Source: DATJLY01 sp963773665
Lineage (GTDB): Bacteria; Pseudomonadota; Alphaproteobacteria; ATCC43930; CGMCC-115725
Assembly: GCA_963773665.1 (NCBI GenBank)
Contig: CAVZBZ010000001.1
Location: 992,001-1,056,000 of the forward strand
Direction: 5' to 3'
Length of the DNA: 64,000 bases
The notes beneath the pieces were generated by a model, which had not been told where the DNA came from, ran no database searches, and saw only the letters and a program-made list of their open reading frames with translations. How positions within the stretch are numbered: the first letter of the stretch is position 1; each line of letters begins with the position of its first letter. Both the position numbers and the translations under genes were made by a program. This document shows, one piece after another, positions 61,002 through 64,000 of the stretch.

Positions 61002-61736
61002 TCAATCCGCCTTCTTCACTTCGACGACGACCGCGTTGGCGAACAGGAAGAGCGTGATCACCGAGACGAAGAACACGGCGTCGCGCAAATCGATGACGCC
61101 GCGCTGAATCGCGCTGAAATGCGAGAGGAAGCTGAAGGACGAAACGGCATTCAGCACCGATTGCGGCGCCCAGCCGGTCAAGAACCCGAGGACGAGATCG
61201 GAGCCGCTCACCGTGAAGATGAAGCAGAGCGAAGCGGTGAGCACGAAGGCGATCACCTGGTTCTTGGTGAGCGCCGAAAGCGCCGCGCCCACGGCGAGGA
61301 AGGCGCCCGCCATCAGGAAACTTCCGATATAGCTTGCGAGGATCACGCCGTTGTCGGGCGAGCCCAGGATGTTGACCGTGATCCAGAATGGAAATGTGAG
61401 CGCGAGCGCGATCCCGGCAAAGGCCCAGCTCGCGAGGAATTTGCCCATGACCGCGGCGGCGACAGAGATCGGCAAGGTCAGGAACAGCTCGATCGTGCCG
61501 CTCTTGCGCTCCTCAGCCCAGAGCCGCATGGCGAGCGCCGGAATGAGCACGAGATAGAGCCACGGATGGAAGCTGAAGAACGGCTGCAGATCGTCCTGGC
61601 CGCGGTCGAAGAAATTGCCGAGGAAGAACGCCAATGCGCCGGCGAGCGCCAGGAAGATGACGATGAAGACATAGGCGAGCGGCGTCGCGAAATAGCTCGC
61701 GAGCTCGCGCCCGAAGATGATCCAGGTGCTGCGCAT
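61002..61736 (-). CDS. ABC transporter permease (ABC-2 type, GldF-like)
   Basis: This 244-residue inner-membrane protein has about six membrane segments. It begins TWIIFGRELASYFATPLAYV and contains RLWAEERKSGTIELFLTLP, the ABC-2/GldF-type cytoplasmic loop. It pairs with the ATPase gene, 7 bp upstream on the same strand, and the GldG-like gene 1 bp downstream, so all four genes form a tight operon. The exported substrate is unknown. Confidence 0.9.
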   Translation of the reverse strand: MRSTWIIFGRELASYFATPLAYVFIVIFLALAGALAFFLGNFFDRGQDDLQPFFSFHPWLYLVLIPALAMRLWAEERKSGTIELFLTLPISVAAAVMGKFLASWAFAGIALALTFPFWITVNILGSPDNGVILASYIGSFLMAGAFLAVGAALSALTKNQVIAFVLTASLCFIFTVSGSDLVLGFLTGWAPQSVLNAVSSFSFLSHFSAIQRGVIDLRDAVFFVSVITLFLFANAVVVEVKKAD

Positions 61737-61743
61737 GCGCTGC

Positions 61744-62681
61744 TCAGCCCGCGGTGATGGCGCGGAACACGTCGTCGAGCCGGCCGCGCTCGATCGTCAG
61801 CGCCTTCAGCGGCCACTGCGCGGTGCGCACGAGATCGCTCACCTCGGCGACGATGGGGCGGCCGTTCTTGCGGGAAGATCATGAGGCCTGGTCCGTCGTC
61901 GTCGTCGAACTCCTCGACCGAGGCGACGCCGGGAAGCCGCATGAGCGCGCTCGCGGCGTCGATGCCTTCCTTGGCGAGCGCCAACCGCACTGCGTTGTGA
62001 TGGCGCGAGCGCGCCTCGAGCTCAATGGGCGTGCCGTCGGCGACGATGCGGCCTTGCGCGATGATGATGGCGCGCGTGCACACCGCGTCCACCTCGTCGA
62101 GGAGATGGGTCGAGATGATGATCGCCTTCTGCGGCGCGAGCGCGTTGATGAGGGCACGGACCTCGTGCTTCTGGTTGGGATCGAGCCCGTCGGTCGGCTC
62201 GTCGAGGATCAGCACCTCGGGATCGTGCAGCAGCGCCTGCGCCAATCCGACGCGGCGCTTGTAGCCCTTGGACAGCGTCTCGATCGGTTGCGCCAGCACG
62301 GAATGCAGCGCCGTCCGCTCGATCGCGAGATCGATGCGCCGGCGCGCCTCGGCGCCGTCGAAGCCGCGGATGCGGGCGATGAAGCGCAGGAACGACGCCG
62401 CCGTCATGTCGGGATAGCAGGGCGCGCCCTCGGGCAGATAGCCGATCGCGCGCTTCGCCGCGATCGGATCGGCGACGATGTCGTGCCCGCACACGATCGC
62501 GGTGCCGCCGGTCGGCGCGAGAAAGCCGGTGATCATCTTCATCGTGGTCGATTTGCCGGCGCCGTTCGGGCCCAAGAAATCCCAGCACCTCGCCGCGCGC
62601 CACTTCGAACGACACGTCGTCAACGGCCAGAATCGGGCCGAAGCGCCGATGCAAATGGCGCACGTCGATCATCGCGTCCAT
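61744..62681 (-). CDS. ABC transporter ATP-binding protein, frame broken twice (near 62574 and 61872)
   Basis: The gene would encode about 311 residues of an ABC-2 ATPase (GldA-like). The start MDAMIDVRHLHRRFGPILAV leads to VARGEVLGFLG; the middle frame has LGPNGAGKSTTMKM (Walker A), SKGYKRRVGLAQALLHDPEVL (signature) and LILDEPTDGLDPNQ (Walker B); the end frame closes KNGRPIVAEVSDLV...RLDDVFRAITAG. Removing one A at 62574-62575 and one G at 61872-61874 restores one frame with all conserved parts. The start could also be at 62672 or 62690. It is the first gene of the operon. Confidence 0.88.
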
Positions 62682-62831
62682 GCCAACCACGTCTCCCCAG
62701 GCGCAGGCTTTTTCGGCCCGATCGTTCCGCAGCGCGCCATCTGCCGCATTTCACCGGGTAAAATCAAGCCCCGGCGCCGGATATGCCGCTAAATTCGCTG
62801 TAATGTATTCCGACATTGTCTCTTGGCAGCC

Positions 62832-63467
62832 ATGTTGATCCTCACGCTCCTCAAAGGCATCGCCGTCGGCATCGTGATTGCGCTGCCGGTCGGCCCGGTG
62901 GGCCTTCTGTGCGTGCGCCGGACGCTGTTCGAGGGTCCATCCTTCGGGCTTCTGTCCGGGCTTGGGGCGGCGCTGGCGGATATGGTGTTCGGCGGCGTCG
63001 CAGGCTTCGGTCTCACGTTCGTGCGCGACTGGATCCTGGGCTACCAGGACTGGCTCGGCGAAGCGGGCGGCCTCTTCCTCGTCGTCAGCGGCGCGCGGGC
63101 GCTTGCTGCGCGCACGGCGCCCGAGCCCGAGCCGCTCGCCGGCGAGGCGCTCATCGGCGCTTTCGCCTCGGCCTTCGCGCTCACCATCACCAACCCGATC
63201 ACCATCCTCGCCTTTGCCGCGATCTTCGCCAAGGTCGGGCTCGACCGGGACGCGACGTTCGGCGTCATCGCGGTGATGATCGGCGGCGTGTTCGTGGGCT
63301 CGGCGCTGTGGTGGCTCGGCTTGACCGGGGGCATCGTCGCCCTGAGGCGGCGCGCGCGGCGCTTCAGCCTCGTGTCGTTGAACCGGCTCTCGGGCGCCCT
63401 TCTGGCGCTGTCGGGCCTGGGGCTGCTCGCCGCGGCAAGCCTCGGGCTTGCCGGCGTGCGGCTCTGA
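62832..63467 (+). CDS. LysE/RhtB family exporter
   Basis: This 211-residue membrane protein has about six hydrophobic segments. The LysE signature GIAVGIVIALPVGPVGLLCV (near residues 9-28) and FALTITNPITILAFAAIF are present. The family exports amino acids or small metabolites. The ATG at 62832 was chosen over a TTG 9 bp earlier. It is divergent from the ABC ATPase across 150 bp, in which nothing else is recognised. Confidence 0.9.
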   Translation: MLILTLLKGIAVGIVIALPVGPVGLLCVRRTLFEGPSFGLLSGLGAALADMVFGGVAGFGLTFVRDWILGYQDWLGEAGGLFLVVSGARALAARTAPEPEPLAGEALIGAFASAFALTITNPITILAFAAIFAKVGLDRDATFGVIAVMIGGVFVGSALWWLGLTGGIVALRRRARRFSLVSLNRLSGALLALSGLGLLAAASLGLAGVRL

Positions 63468-63513
63468 GGAGCCCGGCTTGGCGCCAAGGCGCACGCTCCG
63501 CTAGAATCGGCGC

Positions 63514-64000
63514 ATGCCGCATTGCCCCCGCTTCTGCCGGGGGGTCGCGCTCATTCTGGCCGCTTTCCTCGCGCTTGCGGCCCCGGCGCGCGCCCAATCC
63601 GCCGCGGCCCCGCCCGCCGCCCAGCAGCCCGTCTCCGCCGACGAGCTGCAGCGTCTGGTCGATTCCCTGAACGACCCCGCGGCGCGCGAGAAGCTCGTCA
63701 CCCAGCTGCAGGCGCTCATCGCGGCCGAGCGCGGCGAAGAGGGCAAGGCGCCACCGCCGCAAAGCTTCTTCGACCGGGTTTCGGGCCAGATCGACACCAT
63801 CACCGGCGAGATTCTGGCGGCGGCGCAGGTCGCGGTCGATGCGCCGCGGCTCGTCCATTGGGCCAAGGCGCAGATCGCGAACAAGGATCTGCGCGAATTC
63901 TGGATCGCCGTGCTTTTGCGGCTCGCCATCATCTTCGGCGCGGGCTTCGCCGCCGACCGCGCGGCCTATCTCCTGCTGCGCGGCGCGGCGCGGCGCGTCA
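63514..64000 (+). CDS. Mechanosensitive ion channel (MscS) family protein, N-terminal part
   Basis: The frame starts at the ATG 63514 and is open to the right edge (162 residues seen). A signal-like segment (ALILAAFLALAAPARAQ) is followed by a Pro/Ala stretch, DELQRLVDSLNDPAAREKLV, which is typical of the periplasmic N-terminus of alphaproteobacterial MscS homologues, and a hydrophobic helix (WIAVLLRLAIIFGAGFAADR). The channel domain itself is outside the window. The call rests on this N-terminal pattern. Confidence 0.65.
   Translation, partial: MPHCPRFCRGVALILAAFLALAAPARAQSAAAPPAAQQPVSADELQRLVDSLNDPAAREKLVTQLQALIAAERGEEGKAPPPQSFFDRVSGQIDTITGEILAAAQVAVDAPRLVHWAKAQIANKDLREFWIAVLLRLAIIFGAGFAADRAAYLLLRGAARRV

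Overview
The window is GC-rich, densely packed bacterial DNA with frequent stop/start overlaps (ATGA, TGATG, GTGA) on both strands. The gene set points to an alphaproteobacterium: a DUF2066 gene followed by a CDP-alcohol phosphatidyltransferase, priA next to fsa with DUF484 and xerC, an mdh-odhA-odhB-lpd cluster with sdhCDAB nearby, zapE and DUF6494. A Rhodospirillales- or Hyphomicrobiales-like soil lineage fits best, but this is inferred from gene content, not from a marker phylogeny. No rRNA, tRNA, CRISPR array or transposase gene was found.

Layout. 0-2 kb: envelope operon on the minus strand (DUF2066, CDP-alcohol phosphatidyltransferase, start of a PerM-type protein). 2-4.5 kb: catabolic trio (unusual SDR, ACMSD-like amidohydrolase, dienelactone hydrolase). 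4.6-6.3 kb: a lower-GC DUF262/HNH restriction-type protein that stands alone. 6.3-13.8 kb: two ring-hydroxylating oxygenase alpha/beta pairs, a D-2-hydroxyacid dehydrogenase, an LLM flavin oxidoreductase and an acyl-CoA-synthetase-like gene. 13.9-15.4 kb: a small conserved gene and dinB. 15.4-30.5 kb: uptake and catabolism (two CoxL-like molybdoenzyme subunits, a CoxG-like protein, an ABC ATPase and permease, two MFS carriers, HyuA/HyuB, NIPSNAP, class II aldolase). 30.6-37 kb: DUF3445, priA, fsa, DUF484, xerC. 37-51 kb: TCA-cycle block (lpd, odhB, odhA, mdh, sdhBADC) with a multi-rhodanese protein, zapE, DUF6494 and an esterase between. 51.2-51.7 kb: a gene-free, hairpin-rich stretch ending in a clear intrinsic terminator. 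51.7-64 kb: a substrate-binding protein, a CitE-like lyase, asd, an Mpo1-like protein, DUF308, panB, two small lipoproteins, a pirin, a gliding-type ABC system (ATPase, permease, GldG-like, DUF4340), a LysE exporter and the start of a MscS-type channel.

Together the genes describe an aerobic heterotroph with a full respiratory core and accessory capacity for aromatic or heterocyclic acids: transport, ring hydroxylation, CoA activation and molybdenum-dependent hydroxylation. Two families of dispersed palindromic repeats sit in the intergenic gaps.

One caution dominates. Five genes, including sdhA, contain six single-base frame breaks, and each can be repaired by removing one base from a run of two or three identical bases. 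That pattern suggests residual sequencing insertions rather than gene decay, so these genes are annotated as whole with the break noted.
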